Assembly: GCF_034263275.1 (NCBI RefSeq)
Contig: NZ_CP139559.1
Location: 1-64,000 of the forward strand
Source of the DNA: Mucilaginibacter sp. cycad4
Lineage (GTDB): Bacteria > Bacteroidota > Bacteroidia > Sphingobacteriales > Sphingobacteriaceae
Direction of reading: 5' to 3'
Length of the DNA: 64,000 bases
In this document: one piece after another, positions 8,111 to 16,974 of the stretch
Layout of the letters: each line of letters starts with the position of its first letter
How positions within the stretch are numbered: the stretch's first letter is position 1
The notes under the pieces: generated by a model
The model's input: the letters and a program-made list of their open reading frames with translations, nothing else
What the model was told of the DNA's origin: nothing
Databases searched by the model: none
Position numbers and translations under genes: made by a program

Positions 8111-8411
8111 GCCAATCTGAGTGCCATTTTGTAATTAATTGATTTTCAATAAATTATTTTTTATTGGATTTTAAAACTGTTCGATAGCGTACGGTCATTG
8201 TGCAAAGGCGAACGGTTTTATGAGTTTTGTAATCTCTCTGAAAGGAGGTAATGATCATCGTTTTCGTTACAAACGCAAAGCCATGTTAAGCGTTCGTTAA
8301 AAAACGCGAGCACAAAGTTGATGGTTCGCTTTTAAAAGTCTCCCCTTTGGGGGAGATTTAGAGGGGGTTTCTTAACTTTGCACCATCCGGGATAAAAACC
8401 CGGCATCAGTC
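8111..8411. other. Divergent gap with a Shine-Dalgarno-like block and a palindrome
   Basis: Divergent promoter region between the sigma gene and the FAD dehydrogenase. At 8241-8250 it carries AAAGGAGGTA, followed at once by ATGATCATC; the following open frame ends after 12 codons. At about 8336-8370 there is a short palindromic repeat (TCTCCCCTTTGGGGGAGA) of a kind often seen in this family, and a Bacteroidota -7 box TAACTTTG at 8373-8380 serves the plus-strand gene. Confidence 0.6.
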
Positions 8412-9962
8412 ATGACAAAAGAAACAGAGATAGTTTGCCCTCCCGGGCAGCATGAAGATGAGGCGGTTTTAAAACAACTGGCATCGTCGGCCCTGAAGAT
8501 TCCACTGAAAAACATTACGGCATTAAAAATTTTAAAGCGTTCTATTGATGCGCGGGGCCGCCGGGTGGTTTACCGTATGCAGGTGAGGGTTTTTATAGAG
8601 GAGGCCTACCAGCCTGAAATTTTTACTGTTAATTACCCAAACATACAATTTGGCCGACCGGTAATCATCGTTGGCGCAGGCCCTGCCGGATTGTTTGCCG
8701 CCCTGCAATGCATCGAACTTGGATTAAAACCAATTGTTATTGAGCGGGGCAAGGATGTAAAGCAGCGCCGCCGCGATTTGGCCAATATCAATAAGCAAGG
8801 TCTTGTTAACCCCGAATCAAATTATTGTTTTGGCGAGGGCGGGGCAGGTACTTATTCGGATGGTAAGTTGTATACGCGGTCAACCAAACGGGGGGACGTG
8901 AACCAGGTGCTTAAAATGTTTGTGGCCCATGGAGCAGCCGAAGATATCTTGATTGATGCCCGCCCGCACATCGGCACCAATAAACTGCCGCAGATTATTA
9001 CGGCTATGCGCGAAACCGTGCTGAATGCAGGCGGGGAAATCATGTTTGATACTAAAGTAAGCCAGCTGCTGGTTGATTTTGGGAAAATTAAAGGAGTAAA
9101 AACATTAGCAGGTGAAAAGATCATGTCTGATGCGGTGATCCTGGCGACAGGCCATTCGGCAAGAGATGTGTTTGAAATGCTGCACAGCCAAAATATTTTG
9201 ATCGAGGCCAAGCCATTTGCTTTAGGGGTAAGGATTGAACATCCGCAGGAAATAATTGACCGTGCCCAATATCATTGCGAATACCGAGGCTCCGATCTGC
9301 CGCCATCATACTACAGTTTGGTTGAGCAGGTTGATGATCGTGGAGTATTTTCTTTTTGTATGTGTCCCGGTGGCATCATAGCTCCTTGTTCAACTGAAGC
9401 CGGCGAGATCGTAGTTAACGGCTGGAGCCCTTCAAAACGGAATAACCCTTTCGCTAATTCGGGCACTGTGGTGCAAGTTAATTTAGAGGACGTTGCTGGC
9501 GATGATAACGATCCTTTTAAGATGCTCAACTTTCAGAAACAGGTTGAACAGGCCGCTTTTACAGCAGGCGGCGGCAACCTTGTGGCACCCGGCCAGCGCA
9601 TGGTTGATTTTGTGCAAGGCCGTTTATCACCCGATTTGCCGGTTAACTCTTACCTGCCGGGTACTAAAAGCGTTGAGTTAACTGAAGTTTTACCTGGTTG
9701 GATCAATGAACGTTTGCGCAAAGCATTGCCTGTATTCGGAAAAAAAATGAAAGGTTATTATACCAATGAAGCCATTTTGGTAGGCGTTGAATCGCGCACA
9801 TCGTCGCCTGTTAAAATTCCGCGCGACAGGGAAACCTTGCAGCATCCGCAGGTTACCGGTTTATTTCCCTGCGGAGAGGGGGCGGGCTATGCGGGTGGTA
9901 TAATTTCTGCTGCTATTGATGGGATTAACTGTGCAACTGCTGCTTTAAAAATATTATCATGA
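8412..9962 (+). CDS. FAD-dependent dehydrogenase (COG2509 type)
   Basis: A 516-residue flavoprotein of the large uncharacterised FAD-dependent dehydrogenase group. An N-terminal substrate-like domain (1-80) precedes the dinucleotide fold PVIIVGAGPAGLFAAL with GAGPAG at 88-93, and a C-terminal second FAD motif reads LFPCGEGAGYAGGI. The middle holds ILATGHSARDVFEML, typical of the group. The physiological substrate is unknown. The stop overlaps the next start (ATGA), so it is coupled with the DinB and CoA-binding genes. A TAACTTTG promoter box lies 31 bases upstream of the ATG. Confidence 0.88.
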   Translation: MTKETEIVCPPGQHEDEAVLKQLASSALKIPLKNITALKILKRSIDARGRRVVYRMQVRVFIEEAYQPEIFTVNYPNIQFGRPVIIVGAGPAGLFAALQCIELGLKPIVIERGKDVKQRRRDLANINKQGLVNPESNYCFGEGGAGTYSDGKLYTRSTKRGDVNQVLKMFVAHGAAEDILIDARPHIGTNKLPQIITAMRETVLNAGGEIMFDTKVSQLLVDFGKIKGVKTLAGEKIMSDAVILATGHSARDVFEMLHSQNILIEAKPFALGVRIEHPQEIIDRAQYHCEYRGSDLPPSYYSLVEQVDDRGVFSFCMCPGGIIAPCSTEAGEIVVNGWSPSKRNNPFANSGTVVQVNLEDVAGDDNDPFKMLNFQKQVEQAAFTAGGGNLVAPGQRMVDFVQGRLSPDLPVNSYLPGTKSVELTEVLPGWINERLRKALPVFGKKMKGYYTNEAILVGVESRTSSPVKIPRDRETLQHPQVTGLFPCGEGAGYAGGIISAAIDGINCATAALKILS

Positions 9963-10444
9963 CAACATCTCAAAAATTATTTAACCAACTCGAAAGCGTT
10001 TTATCCGGCGAGCCATGGTATGGCCCATCGGTTTATGCCATTGTCGACGGTATAAGCTTTGAAGCGGCTTATGAAAAGCCTGCCGGGTCAATCCATAATA
10101 TTGCGGGTATCATTTTGCATATGGTAGGCTGGACGGAAGAAGTAATGGACCGCATGAACGGCATGGAAGCGCAACTGCCCGTAAGGGGCGACTGGCCCGA
10201 ACCCGGCCTGCCCGACGAACAAAAGTGGAAATGGATTGTTGAAGATTTAAAACTGGTTAACGTAAACCTGGCCGGCTTTATCCAAAATTTTCCGGAAGAA
10301 AGATGGAGTGAGCCTGTTACCGGTAAGCAGGACAGGGAGTTAGGGACAGGTGAAACTTATGAGCACCAGGTGAACGGTTTGATCCAACATCATATTTATC
10401 ATTCCGCCCAAATTGCTCTATTAAACAGGATGATTAATGGCTGA
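9959..10444 (+). CDS. DinB family protein
   Basis: A 161-residue four-helix DinB/YfiT-like protein; the family binds a metal through three His residues and includes thiol S-transferases. Candidate ligands are His in SIHNIAGIILHMVGW near residues 47-55 and in the C-terminal NGLIQHHIYHSAQIALL. Starts four bases inside the FAD dehydrogenase (ATGA) and its end overlaps the CoA-binding gene by eight bases, so the three genes form one translation-coupled unit. The reaction is unknown. Confidence 0.85.
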   Translation: MTTSQKLFNQLESVLSGEPWYGPSVYAIVDGISFEAAYEKPAGSIHNIAGIILHMVGWTEEVMDRMNGMEAQLPVRGDWPEPGLPDEQKWKWIVEDLKLVNVNLAGFIQNFPEERWSEPVTGKQDRELGTGETYEHQVNGLIQHHIYHSAQIALLNRMING

Positions 10445-10802
10445 TAAAAAAACATTAATATTAGGGGCAACACCCGATACCAGCAGGTACGCCAACTTTG
10501 CGGCTACCCGCCTGGTTGAACGTGGGCATACCATTGTTAACGTTGGCATAAAAACAGGCGAGGTTGCCGGTGTGCCTATCGAAAAGCCTGAAACTATACA
10601 CCATGATATCGATACCATTACGCTGTACGTTGGCCCGCAAAACCAACCGCCACTGTATGATTATATCCTGAAGACCAACCCCAAACGGATCATATTTAAT
10701 CCCGGGACCGAGAACACTGAGCTGAGGCGTAAAGCCAATGAAAAAGGTATTGAAACGGAGTATGCCTGTACGCTGGTAATGTTATCGGTAGGGGAATATT
10801 AA
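10437..10802 (+). CDS. CoA-binding domain protein (YccU-like)
   Basis: A 121-residue Rossmann-fold CoA-binding protein. The first strand and loop KTLILGATPDTSRYANFAA match the family nucleotide site, and IIFNPGTENTELRRKANEKG matches the second conserved block. Homologues are small cytoplasmic proteins of unknown role. Third gene of the overlapping FAD dehydrogenase-DinB-CoA-binding unit; a perfect palindrome follows it. Confidence 0.88.
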   Translation: MADKKTLILGATPDTSRYANFAATRLVERGHTIVNVGIKTGEVAGVPIEKPETIHHDIDTITLYVGPQNQPPLYDYILKTNPKRIIFNPGTENTELRRKANEKGIETEYACTLVMLSVGEY

Positions 10803-10823
10803 GGGAGGGAGTTATACAATAGG

Positions 10824-10904
10824 CGTCATTGCGAGATACGAAGCAATCCCAAACCTACAGAGCGGACCTGCTTATAGGGGATTGCTTCGTATCTCGCAAT
10901 GACG
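10824..10904. repeat. GTCATTGCGAG palindromic element
   Basis: Two perfect 27-base inverted arms, 10824-10850 (starting CGTCATTGCGAGATACG) and 10878-10904, around a 27-base loop. It lies between two convergent genes and may also serve as a bidirectional terminator. Related arms occur at 47324-47414. Confidence 0.9.
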
Positions 10905-10932
10905 GTTTTATATAACTAAGATTAATAAATAC

Positions 10933-12813
10933 TTACTCTCCGCTATTAAACGCCTGCATATCTATCAATTTCCTGTACAAACCATTGTTTTGTAATAACT
11001 CAAAGTGCGAACCGCGTTCAACAATGCAGCCATTTTCAAGAACAAGAATAATATCTGCATTTTGTATGGTGCTTAAACGATGCGCGATAATAAGCGAGGT
11101 GCGGTTCTGCATCAGGTTATTCAAAGCTTCCTGCACCAGTTTTTCCGATTCTGTATCCAGGGCCGATGTAGCCTCATCTAACAGCATGATAGGCGGGTTG
11201 TTCAGCACCGCGCGGGCTATACAGATGCGCTGGCGCTGACCGCCTGATAGTTTGGTGCCGCGGTCGCCGGTGTTGGTTTGATAGCCTTTAGCTGTTTCCA
11301 TAATAAAATTATGGGCATTGGCTATGCGGGCAGCAGCTTCTACCTCTTGCTGGGTCACATTTGGTTTGCCGAAAGCGATGTTATTAAAGATAGTATCGTT
11401 GAACAAAATAGACTCCTGGTTAACAATACCCATTAAAGCCCTTAATGATTCCATGGTGACCGTTTGGATATTTTTACCGTCGATAGAGATGGTACCTGAC
11501 TGTGGTTCACTAAACCGGGGCAGCAGATCCATTAAAGTTGATTTTCCACCGCCTGATGGCCCAACCAGGGCTACTGTTTTCCCTTTCGGTATTTCGAAGT
11601 TGATGTTTTTAAGTACGTATTTTTCAGTTTCCGCCAGCGGTTTTCCGTTATCTGCAGCTTGTTTAACATCAGGTTTAACTGTATAGGCAAATGATACGTT
11701 TTCAAACGTAACCTTATCTTCAAAGCCTGTAAGTTCTGTGGCATCGGGGGCATTAACAATCAGCGGTTTCTCATCTATCAACGCCAGTACGCGTTCGCCC
11801 GCTGCTATGCCCGAGTGAATATTGCTGAATGAATCTGATATGGCCTTGGCCGGGCGCATAACCTGCGAAAACAGGGCAATGTAAACGATAAAGTCGGAGG
11901 CGGCCAGCGTACCGCTTCCGCTTATAATTAATGAGCCGCCATATAATACGATGCCTGCAACCATTAAAACTCCTAAAAATTCGGACACAGGCGAGGCCAT
12001 TTGCTGCCTCTTGGCCATTGAACGGGTAATTCTGGAATATTCCCTGTTTTCGTGATCGAAACGGTTTTTTATAAACGGAACAGCATTAAATGCTTTGATG
12101 ATCTTAATGCCCGATAAAGCTTCATCAAGGTTACTGATCATGTTGCTGTAAGTTTGTTGTGATTCGGCAGCCTGTTCTTTAAGGCGTTTCACTATCCTCG
12201 ATATGATAAATGCTGAAATAGGGATTATCAGCATGGAGAATAAAGTTAATTTAACGGATATTACAAACAGCATTACCAGATAGGCTATCAACTGGAAAGG
12301 TTCTTTGAAAGCAACCTGTAAAGTACCTGTAACCGAAAATTGCACTACCTGAACATCCGCCGAAATTTTTGATAGGATATCACCTTTGCGCTCGTTACTA
12401 AAGTAACCTAAATGAAGGTTCATGACATTGTTAAATACGGTGCGGCGCAGGTTAAGCAGTGTGTAAATACGCAGGTTTTCCATTATCCGCTGCGATAAAT
12501 ACCTGAATACATTACTTAATAAAACTGACGATATAATTGCTGTACAAACAAACTTTAAAGCACCAAGCGGCCCATAATGCTGATTGGCTGTATGGGCAAG
12601 AAATTCAAAATCCTTAATCGGGTCCCACCAGTTTTGGGGTTTAATTATTGTGGCAGTTGCGGCGTGCTTGTCAAAAATTGTGGTAAGCAACGGTGCAAGC
12701 AGCGCTATATTAAGCGTGTTAAATATTACCGAAAGCAAAGTACATATAAAGTAAGGAAACGCGAATTTCCCTATTGGACGAGCGAATGACAGAAGCCTGA
12801 AATAAATCTTCAT
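10933..12813 (-). CDS. ABC exporter, fused permease and ATPase (MsbA-like)
   Basis: A 626-residue half-transporter of the type-IV exporter class that works as a homodimer, exporting lipids, peptides or drugs. Six membrane helices lie within about 15-320. The ATPase has Walker A GPSGGGKST at 418-426, Q-loop Gln at about 466, signature LSGGQ at 522-526, Walker B MLLDEATSALD at 543-553 and the H-loop His at about 578. An insert of about 20 residues (around 380-400) sits between the first beta strands of the ATPase. It is next to a glycosyltransferase operon on the same strand (190 bases away), so a glycolipid or lipopolysaccharide precursor is a possible cargo; this is inference. Confidence 0.92.
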   Translation of the reverse strand: MKIYFRLLSFARPIGKFAFPYFICTLLSVIFNTLNIALLAPLLTTIFDKHAATATIIKPQNWWDPIKDFEFLAHTANQHYGPLGALKFVCTAIISSVLLSNVFRYLSQRIMENLRIYTLLNLRRTVFNNVMNLHLGYFSNERKGDILSKISADVQVVQFSVTGTLQVAFKEPFQLIAYLVMLFVISVKLTLFSMLIIPISAFIISRIVKRLKEQAAESQQTYSNMISNLDEALSGIKIIKAFNAVPFIKNRFDHENREYSRITRSMAKRQQMASPVSEFLGVLMVAGIVLYGGSLIISGSGTLAASDFIVYIALFSQVMRPAKAISDSFSNIHSGIAAGERVLALIDEKPLIVNAPDATELTGFEDKVTFENVSFAYTVKPDVKQAADNGKPLAETEKYVLKNINFEIPKGKTVALVGPSGGGKSTLMDLLPRFSEPQSGTISIDGKNIQTVTMESLRALMGIVNQESILFNDTIFNNIAFGKPNVTQQEVEAAARIANAHNFIMETAKGYQTNTGDRGTKLSGGQRQRICIARAVLNNPPIMLLDEATSALDTESEKLVQEALNNLMQNRTSLIIAHRLSTIQNADIILVLENGCIVERGSHFELLQNNGLYRKLIDMQAFNSGE

Positions 12814-13003
12814 TAAATAATTTTAAAAATGCAAAGCTAATATATACTTTAATAAAAAACCGGATTGCTAACCGATAGCAGGGGAATCGCTTTTAAAGGA
12901 AGGCGCTTGTGGAACCCAGATACAACCTGTATTTATAGCTTTAAGCGATTTTCCTGTAACGATAGTTAGTTGTTTCATTAAAGGATATATGTTTTAGTTG
13001 TAA

Positions 13004-13918
13004 TTATTCTTTTACCCTTCGGGCATACTTCAGTACAAATAATAGCCTGGATATCCCTTTCCTCTTTTTGAGGTAAGGAAACAGGTTTAAATATTGGCTA
13101 TAAAGTAAACGTATAAGTTTAAGGTTATAATAAGGATAGTTTACCTGGTGATATGCTTTTTTAAGATTAAGAATGAATTTTTTATCACTATTGTTTAATT
13201 CCTTATATGCCAAATAATTTGACTGCATGGTGCTGTTAAGGGCAAAGTATAACTTTTTTTGTTTTTCCGCATCTGCTGCTAAGCTCTGTTGAATCACCGA
13301 TTGCTCATGAATGCGGTATTGTGTTAGTATTTTATCAACATACCGCAATTTATGATTATAACTTGCTACAAAACCCATCCACCAATCATAATAGCCTTTT
13401 TCGGGGAAAGGAAAAATATGCTCCAAAAACTCCCTTGTCATTAAGGTTGTGTGCCCGGTCACAAAATTACCTAAAAGAAATGCCATGTAGTTTCTTTGCA
13501 GATACTTAAAATTTAATAGTAATGGCTTATCCGTTACTGTACCATCATCTTCTATATAAACAGAATTTGAAAAAACAAGCCAGTTGTCACCAATATTATT
13601 CAACAGGTCATGGATTTTAGTAGCCATCCAGATATCGTCCTGATCGCTGATAGCTATATAATCGCCAGTGGTTAAATTAAGTGCATTCTCAAAATTTTTA
13701 TTAAAACCTAAGTTGGTTTTATTCCGGAAACACTTAATCCTCTTATCGTTTTCAGCATAATCTAAAGCAATGTTATAAGAGTTATCCGTTGAGCAGTCAT
13801 CAACAATAACAATTTCAAGGTTTTTATAAGTCTGGTTAACGATACTATCCAATTGTTGACCAAGATGCTTTTCACCATTGTAAGTACAGAGTGCAATAGA
13901 TATTAATTTTTGTTCCAT
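13004..13918 (-). CDS. Glycosyltransferase family 2
   Basis: A 304-residue GT-A fold transferase. The start reads ISIALCTYNGEKHLGQQLDS, followed by IVIVDDCSTDNS and the metal-binding block GDYIAISDQDDIW. The arrangement resembles rhamnosyl- and galactosyltransferases that extend surface polysaccharides. It is the last of four co-oriented glycosyltransferase genes (16 bases after the previous one). Donor and acceptor cannot be told. Confidence 0.9.
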   Translation of the reverse strand: MEQKLISIALCTYNGEKHLGQQLDSIVNQTYKNLEIVIVDDCSTDNSYNIALDYAENDKRIKCFRNKTNLGFNKNFENALNLTTGDYIAISDQDDIWMATKIHDLLNNIGDNWLVFSNSVYIEDDGTVTDKPLLLNFKYLQRNYMAFLLGNFVTGHTTLMTREFLEHIFPFPEKGYYDWWMGFVASYNHKLRYVDKILTQYRIHEQSVIQQSLAADAEKQKKLYFALNSTMQSNYLAYKELNNSDKKFILNLKKAYHQVNYPYYNLKLIRLLYSQYLNLFPYLKKRKGISRLLFVLKYARRVKE

Positions 13919-13934
13919 TTAAGTTAAGGAATTT

Positions 13935-14753
13935 TCAGCCACCTTGCAGGCGCGTTTTTATTTCTTCGGCTGTTTTAATTATCCTCCTGAACACACGCGT
14001 ATTAAACAGAATGTTCCTGATTTTTGAACCTGAAACGTAAAACTTCGCGATTGTTGTATTTACATAACGGCCTTTCATAAAGGCAACGTATTTTTTTTTT
14101 GTAGTTATTAAAGCTTTATCAAATGTGCCGTCGACAATATTGCCCATGCTTTTATGAATAAGCAAAAAATCAATTACATATGCTTTGTAACCCAAAACCG
14201 CGGCCACCGTGCAAATGTCAAGTCCGTACAAATGATACCCGCCGATATTGCTGGATAAAGAGAGATTTGCGCTGCTCTTTACTAACATAAAGTTTTCATC
14301 AATACTGCAAACCTGTTGAGGTAAATTACCTTTTAGGTCAATAAACCCATTTGGGTAAGCTATTTTTATAGCCAATCGGTCATATAACCGTGCTGCGGCA
14401 CCCGCATTTCCCAATATCGCCCAGTTTGGGGCCAGTACATCCATTTCGGCAATGCGTTTATCAAGGTTTTGGATATTGCTTTCATTTTCAATAAGCAAAA
14501 TATCCTGGTGACAAATGATGATATATTCGCCTTTCGCTCTTTGTAAAAAGGAGTTGATGCCCTGGTAAGCATCCATTTGATTGGTCTCGGTATTGTCAAT
14601 TATAAGGTATTCACAAATATCTTCAGAAAAACCGCTTTTGATAAAAGTATCAAGCATTTCCATATATTCCTGTTTACGTGTTATCAGCGTGCAAACGGAA
14701 TACCTGTATTGGTAGAAAGGTTTTTCAACTTGTTTTATAAACCCTGGGAGCAT
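13935..14753 (-). CDS. Divergent GT-A type glycosyltransferase
   Basis: A 272-residue protein with a recognisable but divergent GT-A core: YSVCTLITRKQEYMEMLDTF, then EYLIIDNTETNQ and GEYIIICHQDILL, where HQD takes the place of the usual DxD. The second half (NIGGYHLYGLDICTVAAVLG, IHKSMGNIVDGTF) resembles acceptor-side motifs of family 2 enzymes. It lies two bases after the upstream gene and 16 before the next, so is clearly in the operon. Fold is fairly certain, activity is not. Confidence 0.72.
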   Translation of the reverse strand: MLPGFIKQVEKPFYQYRYSVCTLITRKQEYMEMLDTFIKSGFSEDICEYLIIDNTETNQMDAYQGINSFLQRAKGEYIIICHQDILLIENESNIQNLDKRIAEMDVLAPNWAILGNAGAAARLYDRLAIKIAYPNGFIDLKGNLPQQVCSIDENFMLVKSSANLSLSSNIGGYHLYGLDICTVAAVLGYKAYVIDFLLIHKSMGNIVDGTFDKALITTKKKYVAFMKGRYVNTTIAKFYVSGSKIRNILFNTRVFRRIIKTAEEIKTRLQGG

Positions 14754-14755
14754 GA

Positions 14756-15751
14756 TTATTTCGTTTGTGCGTTTAAAGCCTGATTGAGTGCAGTTTTTAT
14801 TTGTTTTTTAATTATTGTATACGGGATATAACGTTGCCTTTGGATAGCATGTTGTTTAAAAGCGAGCTTATAAACTTTCAAGGCATTAAGCCTTTGCAAA
14901 TAAAGCCGGTATGCCTGTAAATAATAGGCCTTGCCACCAATCCATTTCAAGGGCAAGGATAATATGGTAATTATTTGCCAAATATAAAGGCGCATATCAT
15001 CCAAATGAAAATAATGAAGCAGCAGTTTATTGCGGGTACTGATTGTTTTGATACTTTTTTTTGAATTATGTGATTTTATAGTTGCCGAAACGGCATGGAA
15101 ACAAATAGCTTTTGGCTCATAATAACATTTCCAGCCATTTTCCCAGGCCCTTAATGACAGGTCGATATCTTCATGATAAAATGGCGAAAAAATCTCGTTA
15201 AAACCGTTGAGTTCGTTGAGCTTATCTCGGCTTACCAGCGCATTGGCCCCGCTTAGATAGTATGAGTAAACCTGAGCGGCAAAATCAATTGATATATTTT
15301 TAAAATGGTTGACCTTAAAAAAGGAAAATAAGGGATATTTACATGATTCGGCAACCTTGCCTGTGCCTTCATCAATGATCTTACCCATTACGCCAAAAGT
15401 ATCAGGATGGTCAAAATATTTTATTTGTTGTTCAAAATAATTTTCCTCAAGATTTATATCACTATTAAGTAACAATACCAATTCGAGCTTTGCCGCGGCT
15501 ATGCCTCTGTTAATGTTAACAGAAAAACCAGCGTTTGTATGATTGCAGATCAGGACAATATCGGGATAGTTTGCCCTGATAAATTCAACGCTATTATCTG
15601 TTGATGCATCGTCGCTAACAATAACCTCATGATTAAGCCCGCTGCTTTTTAGTGCTGCATATACCGAAGGTAGATTTTGTGCTAATAATCCGGCTCCGTT
15701 ATAATTGGGTACTACCACGGATATACCTTTCTTAATATGGGTATTATACAT
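14756..15751 (-). CDS. Glycosyltransferase family 2
   Basis: A 331-residue family 2 enzyme: ISVVVPNYNGAGLLAQNLPS, VIVSDDASTDNSVEFI, LELVLLLNSDINLEENY with the NSD metal site, and later FSPFYHEDIDLSLRAWENGW, typical of rhamnosyltransferase-like members. The ATG at 15751 is chosen because it gives the standard N-terminus; the longer frame (to 15793) would push further into the upstream gene. With this start the overlap with the GT9 gene is eight bases. Confidence 0.9.
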   Translation of the reverse strand: MYNTHIKKGISVVVPNYNGAGLLAQNLPSVYAALKSSGLNHEVIVSDDASTDNSVEFIRANYPDIVLICNHTNAGFSVNINRGIAAAKLELVLLLNSDINLEENYFEQQIKYFDHPDTFGVMGKIIDEGTGKVAESCKYPLFSFFKVNHFKNISIDFAAQVYSYYLSGANALVSRDKLNELNGFNEIFSPFYHEDIDLSLRAWENGWKCYYEPKAICFHAVSATIKSHNSKKSIKTISTRNKLLLHYFHLDDMRLYIWQIITILSLPLKWIGGKAYYLQAYRLYLQRLNALKVYKLAFKQHAIQRQRYIPYTIIKKQIKTALNQALNAQTK

Positions 15752-16757
15752 TAATAAATTTATTATTATACCATGTATCAATTTTTTCGGCAACGATATC
15801 CGGTGTTATGACATCCAGGTTATCAGTGTGGCTTTCCAAATAACCGGCTTTTTTTCCAAGCGGTCCCCATCGTCCCGGATGGATAGGTGGTAAAGAAGGG
15901 AACAGCCCAAGCGTATTTATGCCTGCCGTTGCGGCCAAATGAAGCGGTCCTGTACCCGAAGCCAGTAACCCATCTGCATTAAATATGAAACTAATGAGCT
16001 CATTCAGCGACATTTTGCCGGTCATATCCAATACATGGGCAGGCAGGGTCTTTATCCAGTTTTCAAGCACAGCCTTTTCGTTTTCAGACCCGGTAATGAT
16101 GATGTTGAATTTATCGGGCGATAGCTTATTTATCAGTTCTACAAAGTTATCCAGCCCCCACTCCATACCGCTGCCATGTGATTTTGGATGAATGAGAAGG
16201 TTAAATTTATGCTTTATAAGCACAGCATCCAAAGCTGGTGTAAGCTCAACTTTATTTTGAAAATTATTATGTGCCATAATTTCAGGTAAAGAAGGTACAT
16301 GCTCAAGGCCTAATGGCTTTAAGAGGATCAGGTTGAGTTGCGCCTCATGCAGATCTGATTTTTTGCGGCTTAATTTTACCAGTTTGTTACAGGTGTACCA
16401 ATGAAATACCCTGTTGGTTGTTCCGATCCGGAGTTTAATACCTGCCTGCTTTGCTATTCTGGCAATATGTTTATTTGGCAATACGTGTATTACAGCATCA
16501 ATGTTTTGCTTTTGCAGATATTCAATTTGGCTGGTATCAGGGAGTTTTTTCAGTTCGTCGTAATTAACAAATGCATCTATAGAAGCCGTAGCGTTAATTA
16601 CCGGCTGTGTATAAGTACGGCCCAAAAACGAAACTTTAGCACCGGGGAATAATTGTTTAAGGTAGGCTGCCACAGGTAATGTAAGTACAACATCGCCAAT
16701 AGCATCAACCCTGCTTATTAAGATGTGCGGTGCTTCTGGATCCTGGAATTGGAACAT
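15744..16757 (-). CDS. Glycosyltransferase family 9 (heptosyltransferase-like)
   Basis: A 337-residue GT-B enzyme of the ADP-heptose:LPS heptosyltransferase family. Seen: ILISRVDAIGDVVLTLPVAA at the start, HPKSHGSGMEWGLDNFVEL in the donor domain, and the late motif ASGTGPLHLAATAG that contacts the sugar nucleotide. It is the first gene of the four-gene glycosyltransferase operon. It probably adds a sugar to the lipopolysaccharide core; the sugar need not be heptose in Bacteroidota. Confidence 0.9.
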   Translation of the reverse strand: MFQFQDPEAPHILISRVDAIGDVVLTLPVAAYLKQLFPGAKVSFLGRTYTQPVINATASIDAFVNYDELKKLPDTSQIEYLQKQNIDAVIHVLPNKHIARIAKQAGIKLRIGTTNRVFHWYTCNKLVKLSRKKSDLHEAQLNLILLKPLGLEHVPSLPEIMAHNNFQNKVELTPALDAVLIKHKFNLLIHPKSHGSGMEWGLDNFVELINKLSPDKFNIIITGSENEKAVLENWIKTLPAHVLDMTGKMSLNELISFIFNADGLLASGTGPLHLAATAGINTLGLFPSLPPIHPGRWGPLGKKAGYLESHTDNLDVITPDIVAEKIDTWYNNKFINV

Positions 16758-16884
16758 GATTTTTATTGCAGATGTTGATCAGCTATTAATGTTTAATCAA
16801 CGGCAATAATAGAGATTAAATTATACAATAGTTTTATTCTTGTATTTAAACTATATAAAAAATTTAATACGATAGATAAATAAC

Positions 16885-16920
16885 AAAGGTGTGATCGTTA
16901 TTATTCGATTACACACCTTT
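16885..16920 (-). terminator. Terminator of the lectin-domain lipoprotein gene
   Basis: Inverted arms AAAGGTGTG and CACACCTTT (16885-16893 and 16912-16920) with a partly paired interior, about 55 bases after the lipoprotein stop on the minus strand, followed by an A/T-rich tail. Confidence 0.6.
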
Positions 16921-16974
16921 GCTGCTAAATTAATAACCTGGCTCTGTTTCTAATTTGATTGAGTTTTCTTAAAA

